Assembly: GCA_012845835.1 (NCBI GenBank)
Contig: JABAKD010000009.1
Coordinates: 3,721,324 to 3,785,323 of the forward strand
DNA length: 64,000 nt
DNA from: Undaria pinnatifida
Taxonomy: Eukaryota > Sar > Phaeophyceae > Laminariales > Alariaceae
Reading direction: 5' to 3'
Part shown: one piece after another, positions 34,621-46,805 of the stretch
Position numbering within the stretch: the stretch's first letter is position 1
Layout of the letters: each line of letters starts with the position of its first letter
Notes under the pieces: generated by a model
What the model saw: the letters and a program-made list of their open reading frames with translations, nothing else
What the model was told of the DNA's origin: nothing
Database searches by the model: none
Program-made: the position numbers and the translations under genes

Positions 34621-35670
34621 ACTCCCTAATCTAATTCCGGTTAATGGTTGCTCTATTTTATCCGGCTGCCGCTCCACTGCTCTCCCCTTCTTATTTGTCT
34701 CATGCATGCTCAACTACCGTCTGAACCATCGTTTTCACCAAGATGGACTTTCATTAGTGCCCTTAACTACTGCTTTAAGACACATGCTACGGAAGGTTCG
34801 ATGTTTCGATTATGATGAATTTCACTTGACCGTTCTGTGCACCACACTGAACTGTATATAGTTCGACCATGAGGCACCTCACTTGTGGATTTTGTACCCC
34901 ACACTCGAACATATATATGGCACTCTGAAGGCGATACCCGATGACCAAAACCAAGGCTTATGTCGTCGAGCACATGATATTGTGAATGAGGAACGACATT
35001 CCTCCGGCTTTGTGGTATGCCAAGGAGGTCCGTCATCCAGGAGAACTTATGACCAACTGTTTTCCCTATATCTTACCAAGGGTAACAGTATGAGTCAGTC
35101 TAACTCCCCCGCATGGTAACGTAGTCGACAATATGTGGAAGGCTTTAGTGGGGCGATCAAGAAGAGGTACTGACTATAAAGAAACTTGGCGCAGGTACAA
35201 CACAGAGTTGAAAGGAGTAATAGAAGAAAGGGTGACGTAAGTGCTAAAAAATACGGTGAAAGACGAGAAGCACAAGACATATACGTGGGGTTTAACGAAT
35301 ATATTCGAACGCAAACGGTTCTACACAGCCCAAAGGACAACGCGAAAAATCTGATTTTTTGCAATTTTCAGTACCTGGGAGGAGGAGGACGTGGCTACCA
35401 ATATATGCCCGTGTGGCACAACACAATAGACATTAGGACCGACATCTCAAGATAATGTAGAAATATTCAGGAATTGCGGGATGCGTTGGAGAAGGGAAAA
35501 AGAAATTAAACGTGTGACACGGGAGAGGTTTGTAGACACACGGGGGAAAGATGACCTGTTGTCGAAAATATTCGCAACAAGTCCAAATGTTGGAGGAGTC
35601 GCTACCAGGAGAAGGAACGGCGTGCTCCGTGTGGAAAGGAATACGTGGTCAATAGTTTCATGATTATGGC
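34620..35670 (+). repeat. Block C, copy 2
   Basis: Directly follows block A, so the A-C junction near 34,620 is an empty site for the 5 kb insertion of unit 1. Matches 6,290-7,080 and 63,560-64,000. It is about 260 bases longer than copy 1. Confidence 0.65.
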
Positions 35671-36130
35671 AAGCAACAACTGAGTACGCCTAGTCCCCTT
35701 GGTGGTTTTACGGCTGTATCCTGGTTGGCGCTGGTTGCAAAAGAAGTTGTAAAATACGCTTTGTACTACGTGAGCTCGACAAGCAGCGCACCGGCTTTTT
35801 TTCTGGTTGAAGTGCTCCGCCTTCGATGTTGCTTTTTGCCCTCGCTCATTTCCCGATTTTCCGTCTAGCAATGAACTGAAGAATCACGAAATAGCGAATT
35901 TTATGGACCAGCGGGCGGCAGCTGTCCAGTTGTAAACAACAGCTCTGTCCGTTCGCGTGTTCTACAAGTCTGTCGGCACCGTCCCGTGCGGTATCCACAT
36001 TGTATCCCCACAAGCTCGATCAACCAAACAATACCTGCTGCTTCCGTCAAAGTGAGCTACGTATTTTTTATTTCGCCAGAGATTGTAAACCAAAAGGCCA
36101 AATTCTCTCTCGAGCAAGACCAACATTCTA
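35670..36130. other. Weakly matching stretch, no gene seen
   Basis: Sits where 7,080-7,200 lies in unit 1, but the similarity is poor. Only short frames. Confidence 0.35.
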
Positions 36131-36586
36131 TTCGTAACGGTCCCTAAATCCTAGTACTATTTTTCTTTATCGGTCCCCGAAATGGGGATTGAGTTTCAAA
36201 TTTTGTGGCGTGGAGAACCCTGGCATGTCGAAAGATTATTTGTAGTACGCAGTGTGCCATTGGTGAGTCACCCGCGAGGCAGTCACATGATATTCCGTTG
36301 CTGTCAACAAGTAGCCACGTCACACTAGGCAAATGTATAATTTCGCACATGGCATCCGTACACGAGAAAGGTCCCCACCAGGTACCAAAGCCTGTCAGCC
36401 AAGTGGTTCTTAGTAAGATGGAGTCCACTGTTCATGCTGTTCACCGAACCCATAGCTAAGCGTTGCGCTTGGAGAACCCGATGTCTGTCGGGTAAGTGAT
36501 AACCCGATGCGCTCCATCCCGGCGTTCAAGGGGTGCGGGGCTATATGGTGCTTTGACTACAGCAAATAACAAAATAAGTGCTTGTT
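36130..36586 (+). repeat. Block E, copy 2
   Basis: Matches 7,130-7,620. Its last bases run into the left copia LTR; the matching sequence continues after the right LTR at 39,905. Confidence 0.65.
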
Positions 36587-36886
36587 TGTTGATCCCTACG
36601 AAGCGTAGAGGGCTTACCGGTTGAGCTGACGGCTGACGACAGTGGGGTAGTGGAGTCACCGGTACGGAGACAAGTAAAACACGTACATATATTTTTGGTT
36701 GCCTTTAGCCATAGCACATCGTGGAGGAGATGACTCACTCAGTAGACAAAACACAACGAGGGGTGACGGCGAATTAGCCTTAATGTTTGCACCACAACGA
36801 TGTACCGCTTCAATGTAGCCAACGTATCAGTGGAAACTCAAACAATACTCGACCGTCACCATACCCGCATCGTATCCAAGCATACA
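36587..36886 (-). repeat. Copia 3' LTR
   Basis: Pairs with 39,608-39,904. It shares CTACGAAGCGTAG (a short hairpin), TGTAGCCAAC and the terminal CGCATCGTATCCAAGCATAC with its partner. Divergence between the two LTRs is large, so insertion is old. Confidence 0.75.
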
Positions 36887-37080
36887 ATGGACAGCCTCCC
36901 TGCTTCGTAAATCATACGGCACAAAGTTGTCATATGAGGGTGAAACGATCCAATGAAAAATATGGTCAATCAATATCCTCCCAGTACTACTGTGACAAAA
37001 AAAAAAAATTGCAGCACCATAGTTCTTGGAAAGCACTCCATAAATCTCGAGACACAATTCAAGGACAGTATCTAACATAA

Positions 37081-37760
37081 ATTTTCGCGATCCTATAGAC
37101 TAATATTAATCTTTAAATCCTTAGTCCAAAAACAAAAAATCAAATCCAAAAGCAATAGGCCGAAAACTAAAATATGAAATCCAAGTTCCAAACCTCCAAA
37201 AAAACACTAAAAAATCGTCCTTATCATCAGCACTCAGCCTTCCTCATAAAACGGCTGTCAGAGATAAAGAATATGAATGCCAACGAGTGTTGTCGGACAT
37301 GAGTCTCAAACTCACTCACGAATTAGACAAATGCCTCCCGGTTAGGTAGATACTGAAAATCCATTCAGATTCCAGATGCTCAAATCTACAGCAAAAAAAT
37401 GCCACACTAGACAACGCACTTGTGAAAAAGTAATATTTCGAAGTCAAGGAACAGTTACATACCTCCCTAAAAACTATATACTCTCTCTCTGAAGAGTATC
37501 AAGGGCAGCTGAAATACGCAGAGTAATCCGCCAAGAAACAATTCAAATAAGCTCGCGAAAAAGTTTGTCGCCCTCGGGTTCAGACGTATCGAAGCCGTCG
37601 AGTTTTAGACCGTTTTCGAAATCAGCCAGACAAAACAAAACGATTTGGCTCAGCTGGGTCTCATTAAGGGGCTAGTTGAGAAAACCATTGACTGATTACG
37701 CAAGGATGACACCGGGTATTTTACCAAAAGCCGTTGACGTCCCCAAGTCCAAAAATCTCA
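37081..37760 (+). pseudogene. Decayed coiled-coil-like coding remnant, antisense to the copia element
   Basis: One frame from about 37,293 reads as Glu/Lys/Leu-rich helical sequence, for example SLKLTHELDKCLP and LSEEYQGQLKYAE, broken by several stops; a frame shift near 37,575 then leads to QNDLAQLGLIKGLVEKTID. The upstream A-rich part (from 37,090) may belong to it. I do not recognise the parent gene. Axonemal or cytoskeletal coiled-coil proteins are one possibility. It lies inside the copia element on the opposite strand, so it may be captured host sequence. Confidence 0.35.
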
Positions 37761-37832
37761 TAATTCAATGTCGAACAGTAGAAGTAACAAACCTTGTGTA
37801 CTAAATCATGATACATTCTACCATACTCCAAA

Positions 37833-38138
37833 TCATATGTTCCATAATATAATCTCGGTGAAAGGAAAATTATCAACGGCAGACTTGCAGTGTACCTTCC
37901 GCGGTGAACTCGTGTTCCTAGCCACCGCTCTCACTGCGTTCGCAATGTCTGGACGTGTCTGATTAGCCAGGCACTTCAAGCATCCGACCAGCCCGCGAAG
38001 AAGGCCAGTCTGTTCGAGACCTTCTTTGAGCGGGTTTGTCCTACCCGAACTAACGAATATATCACCATTAACCGCGCAAATCCCGGAAAAATCTATCAAA
38101 CCCCGCAAAATGACTCTAGATTTGATCGTTGACTCCAC
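37833..38138 (-). pseudogene. Copia reverse transcriptase-RNase H fragment
   Basis: The 101-codon frame contains LLRGLVGCLKCLANQTR followed by PDIANAVRAVAR. This is the conserved connection between the RT and RNase H domains of Ty1/copia polyproteins, usually written YR..vG.L..la..TRPDI. The RT catalytic YVDD box and the RNase H catalytic core are both absent. The fragment has lost its neighbours on both sides. Confidence 0.75.
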
Positions 38139-38139
38139 A

Positions 38140-39607
38140 ACGTTTGATGCCGGTATAACCCGAATTCAACAGCGTGTTTTTTTCTGTTTTTTAGAGTATC
38201 GATAGATCAGAGCGCAAACGCCTCAATACACCTTACGAGGTTGGTATATGAAGGGTCAAGTTATTCCGACAGGCACAAGCATTTATCCTGCCTGTCCTTC
38301 TGCCAAAGCTACTGTGTCTGTTACTATTATTTAACCCGTAAAAAAACGTATTGAACGCAAAGAATGCGAAAGAAAATGATCATCTCAGCCGCAACGAGTT
38401 ACATGTAATCGCTACTAATTCAAATACTGCTGTTGTATAGTTATCAGTATCATATATCGCGACAGCATTTCACATAGAGTATTTCGACACAGCAAAAGTC
38501 CAACACCTGCTGTACTACTCTATGAGCGAGACAAAACTCATACAGAAACAATTGTTGATAACATGACCCGTGATTGTTGCCGTACTCTAGTGCAAACGAT
38601 GGGAAGAATTCTCCACCTGGGTGTCTGTTCCTCCCACACCCAGCGAACTCCAACGCAACCAGCCACCTCGTACCGACCCCAACCCGGCCCCACACATCAA
38701 CGGGCTCAACGGCCGGCGCGCCCACGGAGCACGAGATATACTGCCCGTATTTTAGATTCACAACCAAGTCGTCGAAGCATCCCTTCTGCCTCGTCACAAA
38801 CTGCTCCTGATGCCCCTGCTGCTGCAGTGCAGTGCTCTCGCTCCTAGTCTCAAGCATCTGGAATACTAGGTATGACGTCCAAAAAGGGGGTGGTGCTGCC
38901 GGAGGCTGCAGCTGCTGATGCTCAATGACAGCTGCAAGAGGTCCTGCTGCTCTTTGCTCCTCATCTCTAACTCCACATTCAGTATTGCTTCCGTTTTCAA
39001 CTACTGCGCCTGCCGCGGCTGCTGCTGTGCAGTTCTCCCACTCCTAGTCTCAGGTACTGGGATTACGAGATGGTTCTCGCATCTGGCCACGCCCACTCCC
39101 CTCTCTGGTGCCTGACACGGCTGATAAATGTCTCGCATCTGCTTTAGCCGTAAAGAGAAGCTTGAGAGCTCGAGAAGAAGTCGAGAGTACTCGCAAATGA
39201 TAAGGTCGCTTTCCTCAATGCAACCTTCGATTCGGTAAAACTTGTGTCATCCTGCCGAAATCTCGTTTATGGTCAGGAACCCAAACCGTAAATCATCCTC
39301 TATTTATTCTCATGTTGGTCACGTATTGCGAGCAGCTGATTCAGCTCCCGCATCTTGGCCCTTCGAGACCTCCCGATCTCTCTGCCAACGTTTTAAGGTC
39401 CCGGTTCACAACGCCCATATTCGCCGCACCTTCAGGCATGGGTAAAGTGTAGCACACAGCTCGCTCCCTTTAACAGGGAGAACTGTTTTTGTGATATCTC
39501 CACCTACCAAGTAGCTTTCTTGGTACCCAACACCCTACCACGTCACCCAACACCCTTTGCTTCGAACCGGGAAGGTACAGCGTAAGGTACGCAATATTTA
39601 TCGTATT
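38140..39607 (-). other. Internal copia region, probable gag-side remnant
   Basis: On the minus strand it lies between the 5' LTR and the RT fragment, where gag would be. Two diverged direct copies about 200 bases apart (38,810-38,870 and 39,010-39,070) share CTCCTAGTCTCA and translate on the minus strand to ETRS(E/G)-like Gln-rich sequence. A 135-codon minus frame is open at 38,450-38,857. No zinc knuckle seen. Confidence 0.4.
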
Positions 39608-39904
39608 TGTGGATCCTTACGAAGCGTAGAAGGCTCACCCGTTGAGCTGACGATGGTGGGGTAGTAGAATCACCGGTATGAAGACAAGTATTACACGTAG
39701 ATATAGATTAAGTTGCTCCAAGCCAAGGCACATCGTGAAGCGAGGAGTAGACACACTCGGTGGAAAAAACAAAACGAGAAAGGACGGCGAAATAGCCAAG
39801 CTAATGCCGCCATCCGGATATTCCACTACAATGTAGCCAACCTATCACTGAAAACCCATTTAACACACAACCGTTATTATATCCGCATCGTATCCAAGCA
39901 TACA
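39608..39904 (-). repeat. Copia 5' LTR
   Basis: Partner of 36,587-36,886. The bases outside the two LTRs do not show a clear 5-bp target duplication, consistent with age. Confidence 0.75.
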
Positions 39905-41270
39905 ATCAACAATGCCGTCCAAATATAACGGGTATCACACGGGCACGGGCTTAATGATGCACACTAACAACAATTTGAAGGCAGTCGTATTCGAACACGC
40001 TACTATTCAAAATATAGCTTAGTAAGAACGATCCATATAGACTATGTGTTCTCGCAGTATGGGTTTATTCATTGCTGCCATAGTAACTACTTCGACGTAA
40101 TGCCGCTCCTATTGCATTGCGGCATGTTTTTGCTTGCTTCCATGAGGCGGTCGACTACCGTTGTTTTCAAGTAAATGGGCAAACACCCAGGGTTCGGCAC
40201 TGGCATCGTACCTACCAACTGGCAGAGGACGCCAGCTACGATTAAGGTGGTACCACTAGGCTGAGACGTTTTGCAACTGACGACATGGTTGGTCCCACAA
40301 TCGTCGATACTTCTATTCTTCTGTGGAATACGTATGTTTCAAACCCTATTGTTCGACGAAGAGTTTCTCATCGGGTAGCCCCTATTATCTTTCAATCGGT
40401 TTCCTTGGTGCGGTTTAGAGACCCTCATATCAGAAGACAAGGGATACAAGGGGTTCAACCGTACTGTGGAATTCGCCGGAGAAAAACATTTGTGTCAACG
40501 GAGACCGTGGCTACGGAAGGACGGGGGTGGGAGAATGCCTGCCTTTGATTCATAGCCGTAGTCCTCTGCGACCTGCGACCCCCGACGTAAGATACCGCGA
40601 CAGAGCACGCGATAAGGTTTCACTGATAACTTAGACATCGCGTACACCGACCGAAAGAACGCTCTTCGGCGAGCCGGGTAAAGGGTGAGCCGCATGCAAC
40701 TAAGAATATCTTGTGAGGCGGACTACCGCATATTGTGCGATCTCCTTTGCATACGTGAAAGAGGCTTGGCATGGATTGACGTACTTTTGTTCGGAAACAC
40801 TTCCAGAGAAAGCATCGGGAATCACGTTTTGGCCAACGTACTTCTATGACTTTGAGATATTCCAGCGAATCTACATCCTCTTTGCTTTTGCGCTTCTTGC
40901 TTTCAGGAAAAGCTTCCCAATGAAAGGTGGAGAATGCTTGTTTTGCTACGTCAACAAGGAAACTTCAGGATGTCGGCAAACTATCAGAAACACGTCAGCT
41001 GTTCGTACGGTAACCTTAAGGTCCATCCTTCGCCGGTGTTGGAGTGGTCTAGTTTCCTCATTTGTAGCGAGGGTACCGTTTGAAAATACCGCAGTCTCCC
41101 TAACCTTTACTAACGCCTGAACTGTTTCCTTCTTGACTGTTGAAAGGTGGTCCTTAAACTACGTGGCTCTGGCGGAGGAAAATCGACAGAAGAGACATGG
41201 ACGAAGCACCTGCGGATGGCCAACGGGGCAATATTGTTACGGCCTCATTATGATTGAGGCAAGTCCTGCG
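39905..41270 (+). repeat. Block F, copy 3 (full length)
   Basis: Matches 7,645-9,052 throughout. At 40,494 GTCAACGGAGACCGTGG is continuous with upstream sequence, giving an empty site for the LINE insertions found at this point in units 1 and 3. Confidence 0.7.
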
Positions 41271-42100
41271 GTGGAAACGTAATGCGCATATATTAGGTCG
41301 ATTAGTTTCGTTCCATGTACACAATGTGGACAAGCATTCCTTTTTCTCCATAGAACAGACCATCGGGCGCATTTCCAATACGTGTCACACCAAACATGTG
41401 CAGCGCCTAAAAGCAACGTACGCTTTATTATATGGCGCAGGGACATGGGGGCATTGCTACACACCAAGATTCGTGCGGCGCCCATTGCTCTAGCCTGTTC
41501 CTGTTGGGAACCGTGTATCTGGCCTGACGAACAACACCTTTGCATTTGTTCCCTTGCGCCTTTTGTCAGATCTGGCGCGCGGACGCAAAAATGTGCTCAC
41601 TCTCTGTAGTACCGGCGTCCTTTGACGACGTACCATTGACTTTTTCATTCACAAAAAACACTACACCTCATTAACGCAGTCGTAACTGTGATTTGGTGGC
41701 CTCGTTATTTTCAGCTCAATACCACCAACGCAAAATACACACGATAAACATGGAGTGCTCTGATTTAGTTGTCAAGCGTTGTAGTGTTTGTACCTACCGG
41801 TAACCCTTAACCACTATTGATGGTAACCCCAGAAGGCATTTACTTCCGGACGACTACTGCGGGTGCGGGTAACCAGACCCCCATCACGCGAGACCTTACA
41901 CTTATTTCACTACAAAAATTGGTTTCGCGACACACATGCCCATGTGGCCGCTTGCTTGCAGTTGCATCCAAGAGGTACACATTATGACTATTTTCGACGT
42001 CCCAAACTCGTTGATGAAAATAAGAGTGTATCGCAAATTAACTCTGTGCCATCGATGTTGTAGGAAAAAGAGCGTCTAAACAATCGTAGGTACCTTTAAA
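41270..42100. other. No gene or assigned repeat
   Basis: Short open frames on both strands at 41,237-41,609 overlap each other and show no motif. I could not match this stretch to another block. Confidence 0.4.
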
Positions 42101-42480
42101 GGACGCACGTTAAGCTTACCACCGTCATCCTGGGCGTAGGTTTCGAAATAGCAAGCAGTTCGTTTGACATGAACAGAACAGGCGGAGGAAACGTGACGGA
42201 GAACGTCGGGGATTCACCAACCAGGCATAATTTGCTTGCACGGAGTGCGAAGCGCCGTGAGGTATTCGGCGAGCCGCAGAGAGGGTGAACTTCATCTTTC
42301 CAAAAATCGCTTGTGAGCCGGACTTCGGCACATTTTGCCAATTTCTCGCTTATGAATGAGGGCGCCAATGATACATACTTTGTTCTGGTGATGCCACTCC
42401 GGAGACAGCAATGGGTATTCCTATGTACCTGCCTCGTGGGTGCCTTAATATATTTACATTGCGTGATGCGATCATTCGCC
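42100..42480 (+). repeat. Partial extra copy of block F
   Basis: GGCGAGCCGCAGAGAGGGTGA (42,268 onward, 20 bases of it compared) and CTTGTGAGCCGGACTTC (42,311) match the F landmarks near 40,670 and 40,710. Only about 250 bases are clear. Confidence 0.5.
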
Positions 42481-42860
42481 ATGTGCGGAGTTGAGGTTCT
42501 CCACCCCGAAATATATATTAACTACTCGACCACCAATCTGGTGACCACCGAAAAATACAAAAAGCGGTACCCCGGTTGTCTAGCTAGCTATGAGATTTTC
42601 ACGTTTAACAGCGTTCGTGCCAAGAAATGTCAATCTCAATACGCACAAAACATTTTGCAGCGTCGGCGCCGACCGTCACAAACACAGGGGGTTACAATAA
42701 TACTGTTACCAGCACAGGCTTCTGTACAGCAGGTGCACCTTCTGTGTTATGAAGCTCCTTGCTTCAGGTGCTGTGTACCTCAATAAACACAACTGGAGGT
42801 TCACGCCAATCGCTAACACCAAGGCCTCTGTGATCCCCGCAATCCTCATGCTCTACAAAA
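42480..42860. other. No gene or assigned repeat
   Basis: Contains the end of a 157-codon plus frame (42,313-42,786) without any motif. Confidence 0.4.
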
Positions 42861-43212
42861 ATGACATTTCAACGAGTTAGGGGTTTAAGAAGGCCAATCA
42901 TTCGGACAAATGTTTGCTCTAAAATTATAGCTGTTGCGTAATACTCGTCTACTAGTATAGTTACGTTTTTCATTCCGACCGAACCGTGAAGCACAAGCTT
43001 TAATCGAAGAAGCCAATGTGAAGAACTCTTGTCAATCCAAAATAAAAAAAAATCGCCTTGCAAAGAAGCTTTGCGTCGCGCTCGGGAGTTTGATATTTAT
43101 GCCTCACAACGACTGTATCCAAAATATGTTCAAAGGCTAGATCCAAGAGAGGGCCGGAGTCTGGATCACATGCGCGGGCCATCCAGGCGCGCATGTGATG
43201 AGGTCGCGAGTT
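42860..43212 (+). repeat. Block I, copy 3
   Basis: Right part matches 22,800-23,060; CATTCCGACCGAA is at about 42,972. The match stops at about 43,212 where a D element intervenes. Confidence 0.6.
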
Positions 43213-43538
43213 TGAAGTGGAAAACATTCAAGTTAAGATATTGATATTAACCAAATATTTACTCTGGTTGTGAGATCGAAGATTTTGTCGAAAATCATCT
43301 GTGCAAGTGATGTGTCATACTCCGATCGCGCGTATTAGGGTGTGTGTGTCCTCATTAAGCATATGGGTCGGCGAAACCCCTTTGAACTACAATTTGATTA
43401 TCAGGGTCACCCGCGTGATGTTGGTTAGTTTGTGCGCGAAAACTACAGCACCCGTTATTGAGGGGGAGAAAACGTGACAGCTGTGGGAGGATATGCGGAA
43501 GTTGATCAATTGTATCAACTGTAACTCGTATATTTGGT
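43212..43538 (-). mobile_element. D-family element, copy in unit 2
   Basis: Same orientation as 9,053-9,600, sharing ACTCCGATCGCGCGTATTA (43,319). Unit 1 runs from block I to K at about 23,065 without it, so its limits are known to within a few tens of bases and its length is about 330. Ends in TCAACTG-type sequence, without a G-rich tail. Confidence 0.7.
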
Positions 43539-45015
43539 GAGAAAAGGACTTTTACGTGGCAGGGTTGAGGAAACAATGATGTGGAATGGTCGACGTTCTA
43601 CGGTCGGCGGTGATCTGCCATCGCCTTTCTAGCGGTTGCGCTTCTGTCCGAGAATCCCGTGGACTAATTGTGATAAACGAGGAAATTTTGTTTTGTGTGG
43701 CGTCGCCGAACGCGTGTGACAATGAGCAAGTAAAATTGAAAGATGATCGACGAGCGGTGGGATTGCTGCGATTACTTTAAACTCAGCCCGAACAAAATGA
43801 CGACACGCTCTGGGGAGATAAGTCGACACGCGTGCGACCACGGCATGTCAAAAGAGTTGGAAACAAGTGCGAGGCACGTACAAAATGCGTGTCAAAATTG
43901 ACACACAACGACAACATTACGCACTACACCATCATTAAGCCGTGTAACATGCGCTTCGACATGGGTAGCACCTACATCGTCACGTGAGGAGCTCTACGCA
44001 TACAACGCATTTTACCACTGACTTTAAAGCTCAATGATCGTGCGACCCGACCTTTGAAGGACATCGAACCAATGACTATGATAAACAGGAAGAGGCAGCC
44101 TGATACAACAATCTCAGGGCCTACTGCACGTCGGTACCAATAAATGGCATTAAAACGGTGTTGAGCAGCTCCTCACTTAACCCTGTACATGGATTCCTCC
44201 AACACTATGAAAGATTTGAAGATGTTCTTTTCAATGGAATGTCACCTGAAGAGGTCTATCTCCCACCCAGAAGGGTATTTACATCGAAATGAGACGCAAC
44301 CCGACAAAAACACCATCACCAAGGATTACAATAAACCTTTAGTTGTGAAACAAAAACGTTTTAAGAGCGATTTATATTAGGGAAACCAGACATTCAGACA
44401 GAAAATGTGACAACTGAAAAGTGCTACCCATATCAACGTGGCACGTGTCTCAGTTCCAAGGTGGTATTAATCATGTAGCGCGCCTACTACTGACTCCAAG
44501 TCAACACTGTAAATGGTTACCTCAGAGTGTCCTAACAAATGATAACCTATGAGTGTGCTGGGGCCTTATTACCAATGCCGTATTTAGCACACCAGTCGGT
44601 CATCCCGCAGTCGAAGATGTCGTCACGTTTTCAAGTAAAGAAAGGTGGAAGAGGACACCCAAGCACAGACAGAAATCCTCAACCGCGAGCTACGCCTTTA
44701 TTTAGAAGAGAGGACTATGCATTTTATACTGACATAGGCATCAACGCTCCCGAGTGTTATGAATTTCGTAACACCATCCACCTGGCTTTGTTGTCAACAA
44801 AAAACCGAACATGACCACTACAACAAAATCTGACATTTACTAGGCTTCAGTCGCCTCTTTCGACCCGGGCAGCGTTTCCGAGCAAAGACATGTTCCGGTC
44901 GACCGTGACAGCAGAGTTAGAAATATGACACCGAGCCCTTGCTAACAAGAGGCGGTGAACGCGAGGCTCAGTCACCCGCGCAACGACAAGGGCGGGAATT
45001 TCGTTTTAACTGTTT
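43538..45015 (+). repeat. Block K, copy 2
   Basis: Matches 23,065-24,340; GATGATCGACGAGCGGT at 43,741 corresponds to 23,253. It ends where the LINE sequence begins. Confidence 0.7.
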
Positions 45016-46086
45016 TTTTTGTGTGGCAGCGCCCCGGCACTACAACCGAATGATATTGTTTGTGGAATTCGTAGCACGTATGGGGGAGGAGCGCCTGCAA
45101 CAGAGGGTTTCGTCTAAGGAGCTTGTTAGGGGTGAGGGCTACTCAAGGGGGCACGAGGAGATCTGTCTGGTTCATGTATAGGACGAGATGTCGGCCTTTG
45201 GAATAAAATTCGAAAGGTGGCAAAAGGTTGTTCAAAAAGTCGGCAGATGGTGTCGACGAGCGGAGCAGGGAGCAGAGTTGTTCATGCCCAAATGGCATGA
45301 GACTGAGAGACGCAGAGCTGTAGAGCGACGCGCAAAAGCCGCGAAAGCGCCATGAACTGTGAGCATCTCCTAGCGGCAGGGCGGACGGGGGGGGGCGGGG
45401 GGGGGGGGGGGCGACGTCCTGCTCTTGAGCCTCAAGTCTGGAACAGGCCATCATCGTGTTGAAACTTGTGAGAGTTCCAACGGCAGTCACAAGCTACCCT
45501 AGAGCCGACCTGAAAACTTCGCCTTGTTGCGTTGTTTCCCCAGAGCTATTGATGCACCTGAAACCTTCAATGAGCTCGATGCCGTTTGAGTCAGTTCGTA
45601 GGGTCTGGTAGTATGACGAAAATATTTCTCTTTGCCCCTCTTTGCTTCCTCTTCCCGTCTTGTCTTTAAATTTTTTCTGTCATCCTATTTTTTCATGCTT
45701 TTTTCGTCAATATTTCTTTTCTTTCCTTACCTTTCTAAGTTTTTTTTTCTTGTATTCGTGTCCTTTTATCAATTGACTTGCGTCTTACGTGCGTATGCGA
45801 AGTTATATGTACTACGTGTAATATATGCGCGGTAGTCTTCTTGAGTAGCAAACGGTATAGTTTGTTTTTACCGTATAGACTTGACATATCGTAGGCTGAC
45901 TCTCGAGTATTTATTATTCATGTTTAAGGCGGAGTCATGAACTGCGTCCCCTGTTATTAATGCGTGTACCACTTTCAGTTTATTTCTGCTTTTCCCTTAA
46001 GGTATTCTTCTGTTCCAGAGTGACTGGAGCCTGTCCTGTGACCACGGACTTGATTGTGCGAGTTAATATGAGAATATCAACAACAA
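45015..46086 (+). mobile_element. LINE-type retrotransposon, copy 2 (strongly 5'-truncated)
   Basis: Starts in the C-terminal part of the RT protein and keeps the G-rich tract (45,385-45,415), T-rich tract (45,615-45,775) and the 3' end TGATTGTGCGAGTTAATATG plus a CAACAACAA-type tail (46,077-46,088). Unit 1 is continuous across the site at about 24,340, so this is an independent insertion. No D element is present in its 3' region. Confidence 0.75.
45040..45350 (+). pseudogene. C-terminal reverse transcriptase remnant, LINE copy 2
   Basis: EFVARMGEERLQQRV (about 45,065) corresponds to the segment around VMFGEHVG in copy 1 and to 53,310-53,390 in copy 3. It lies after the RT catalytic motifs, which are absent from this copy. 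A stop at 45,181 and later frame loss show it is dead. Confidence 0.65.
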
Positions 46087-46805
46087 CTGCAGGAGCTCAA
46101 CAGTATATACTCGAGTCCACAGCTGACACGCGCTGCAATAGAGATGACACTTCTGCGATGAAGGTAGACCAGTAAAGCAGGATAAACTCGTACACCAGTA
46201 GTTGACATTTTGCCAGTATTGTTGTCTGCCGTGGCATGGCTCGTCGTATTTCTTTCAAGACGTTTTCCAAAACCACTCGTTACCCGGAAAGGTCAAGAGC
46301 CCCTTACCGTGAATAGCCTCAAGAAAAGTGCAATCGAACAATACCGTAGTACGACATCTCCCCACGTACGTCAAAACGTTAATCGTCATGTGCCCCGAGC
46401 ATGGGATTGGGAACCCGTCGTTGTTCTTGTCAGCGTCGGTTGGTATACGGGACACATGGTACCAATAGTGCTGTAGATGTGCGCCATCTCTTGATAGTTT
46501 CATAGAAACTCTTCGAACATTGAGGTGTTCTGCGAGTTTCTCTTCGAACCTTGAGGTGTTCTGCGAGTTTACTTCAGCCAAAACACTTCACTGGCGGGAA
46601 CGAAAAACATTACCGGACACACCGATCCATGCCCGTCCTTGGTTTGCAAACAGAGCAATGTTGGGACATGAGAATGGCATCCTGACAACCCTAGGTTAAA
46701 GCGACCCGCGCTTCGAAACACATCTCAGCTACAAGCAGTCACCACTATCGTATCGCGCGTTGTTTATGTGATGTGCCTATTGTAAAGACCATGGGATTTT
46801 ACATC
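46087..46805 (+). repeat. Block M, copy 2
   Basis: Matches 24,340-25,040; GCGACCCGCGCTTCGAA at 46,701 is exact. Contains an extra 31-bp tandem duplication at 46,509-46,570. Confidence 0.7.
46509..46570 (+). repeat. 31-bp tandem duplication
   Basis: CTCTTCGAACATTGAGGTGT begins the first unit (46,509-46,539) and returns with one change in the second (46,540-46,570). Confidence 0.85.

Larger units (their letters stand above)
36587..39904 (-). mobile_element. Degenerate Ty1/copia retrotransposon
   Basis: Two direct repeats of about 300 bp (36,587-36,886 and 39,608-39,904) flank 2.7 kb. Read on the minus strand each LTR starts TGTATGC and ends in CA. A copia RT-RNase H junction lies near the 3' LTR on the same strand, as expected. 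AGGGAGGCTG beside the 3' LTR could be the polypurine tract. The element is absent from block E/F of unit 1 (about 7,620-7,645), which confirms its limits. Protease, integrase and most of RT are missing, so it is non-autonomous. Confidence 0.8.
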
